6,773 nucleotides of DNA from Bryobacteraceae bacterium (GTDB taxonomy: Bacteria; Acidobacteriota; Terriglobia; Bryobacterales; Bryobacteraceae): NCBI GenBank assembly GCA_025350445.1, contig JANXXV010000132.1:1-6773 (forward strand), read 5' to 3'. Made by a program: the position numbers and the translations under genes. The notes beneath the pieces were generated by a model, which ran no database searches, was not told the origin of the DNA, and saw nothing but the letters and a program-made list of their open reading frames with translations. Shown one piece after another: positions 6,584-6,773 of the stretch. How positions within the stretch are numbered: the stretch's first letter is position 1; each line of letters starts with the position of its first letter.

Positions 6584-6611
6584 ATTTTAAGCAAGCCCAC
6601 AGTCTTGTCAA
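6584..6611 (-). promoter_or_regulatory. Sigma70-type promoter for the zinc-ribbon/yvcK/glmU unit
   Basis: On the minus strand a perfect TTGACA (6611-6606) is followed by a 16-base spacer and TAAAAT (6589-6584), five of six matches to TATAAT. Transcription would begin near 6576-6578, some ten to twelve bases before the ATG at 6566. The -35 element matches consensus in full, and no comparable promoter is seen in the two short gaps downstream, so this probably drives all three genes. Expected expression is strong and housekeeping in type. Confidence 0.7.
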
Positions 6612-6653
6612 GCCCCCATTTGCGTCTAAAGACTAGAAATAGTATTGCAAGGG

Positions 6654-6659
6654 TACAAT
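6654..6659 (+). promoter_or_regulatory. Candidate -10 element (TACAAT) close to the start of the rightmost gene
   Basis: TACAAT matches the -10 consensus at five of six positions and ends six bases before the ATG at 6666. Transcription would start at or next to the A of the ATG, giving a leaderless or nearly leaderless mRNA. No recognisable -35 element lies at 16-18 bases upstream (the hexamer at 6631-6636 is GACTAG). It points away from the zinc-ribbon promoter, so the 99 bases between the two ATGs form a divergent control region. Confidence 0.4.
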
Positions 6660-6665
6660 TCAAGC

Positions 6666-6773
6666 ATGTTGCCAGGACACGCCGAACCGGACTCCACCAC
6701 CGGGTTCGCGAATCGTTTCGCCGAACAGCGCGCTGCCGGGTTCTACAGGTTCGCGCAAGGCCTTGCGGTTTCG
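6666..6773 (+). CDS. Start of an unidentified gene (3' end outside window)
   Basis: An open frame begins at ATG 6666 and runs 36 codons to the window edge without a stop. The peptide begins 'MLPGHAEPDSTTGF' and continues with an amphipathic stretch rich in Phe, Ala and Arg ('RFAEQRAAGFYRFAQG'). No signal peptide, membrane helix or known motif is visible in this short piece, so I assign no function. Support for a real gene is the -10 like box just upstream, the intergenic position divergent from the zinc-ribbon gene, and the GC-rich coding-like composition that begins right at the ATG after an AT-richer gap. A different start further downstream is possible. Confidence 0.45.
   Translation, partial: MLPGHAEPDSTTGFANRFAEQRAAGFYRFAQGLAVS

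Noticed and set aside
6605..6610. TTGTCA as a plus-strand -35 box for the rightmost gene
   Set aside because: It is 43 bases from the TACAAT box, far beyond a usable spacer; it is better explained as the complement of the minus-strand TTGACA.
6632..6643. ACTA-GAAA-TAGT inverted repeat with a GNRA-type loop upstream of the last gene
   Set aside because: A four-base AT-rich stem is too weak to be a stable structure or a credible operator without conservation data.
1..6773. Search for a novel defence, mobile or repeat system
   Set aside because: No transposase, integrase, nuclease, toxin-antitoxin pair, repeat array or attachment-like direct repeats were seen; almost all bases belong to recognisable core genes.

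Overview
The window looks like a chromosomal housekeeping segment from a moderately GC-rich bacterium. I think Acidobacteriota is the most likely source. This rests on the overall character of the proteins, especially the ABC exporter with its 'EEEVIGKAYDSRLM' N-terminus, and on the company of a cytochrome oxidase III-IV pair and a yvcK-glmU pair. The phylum call is inference and no database was searched. I see no mobile element, CRISPR array, rRNA or tRNA gene, and no stretch above 100 bases is without a gene.

Layout. Positions 1-721 (+) hold the end of an aerobic respiratory gene set: the C-terminus of cytochrome c oxidase subunit III (cut by the window edge) and a complete small subunit IV. 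Tail to tail with it, and overlapping by two bases, is a full-length ABC exporter half-transporter on the minus strand (718-2601, GTG start). A roughly 50-base gap separates it from the divergent truB (2652-3533, +), which makes tRNA pseudouridine 55. After a short hairpin-bearing gap comes a small predicted secreted protein with a DUF5666-like beta fold (3601-3930, +). Its stop overlaps the stop of the convergent glmU.

The minus strand from 6611 down to 3927 reads as one transcription unit: a good sigma70-type promoter (TTGACA, 16-base spacer, TAAAAT), a 45-residue acidic zinc-ribbon-like protein, yvcK (glmR), then glmU. GlmU makes UDP-GlcNAc and YvcK/GlmR is, in Bacillus, a UDP-GlcNAc-binding regulator of amino-sugar synthesis. 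The pair is therefore plausibly a biosynthetic enzyme plus the sensor of its product. The zinc-ribbon protein has no known role. At the right edge a divergent gene (6666 onward, +) begins just six bases after a TACAAT box and runs off the window; its product is not recognisable.

The region is mostly ordinary core genome. The points worth a second look are the zinc-ribbon/yvcK/glmU unit, the very short or absent 5' leaders, the convergent genes that share their stop codons, and the non-canonical ABC signature.
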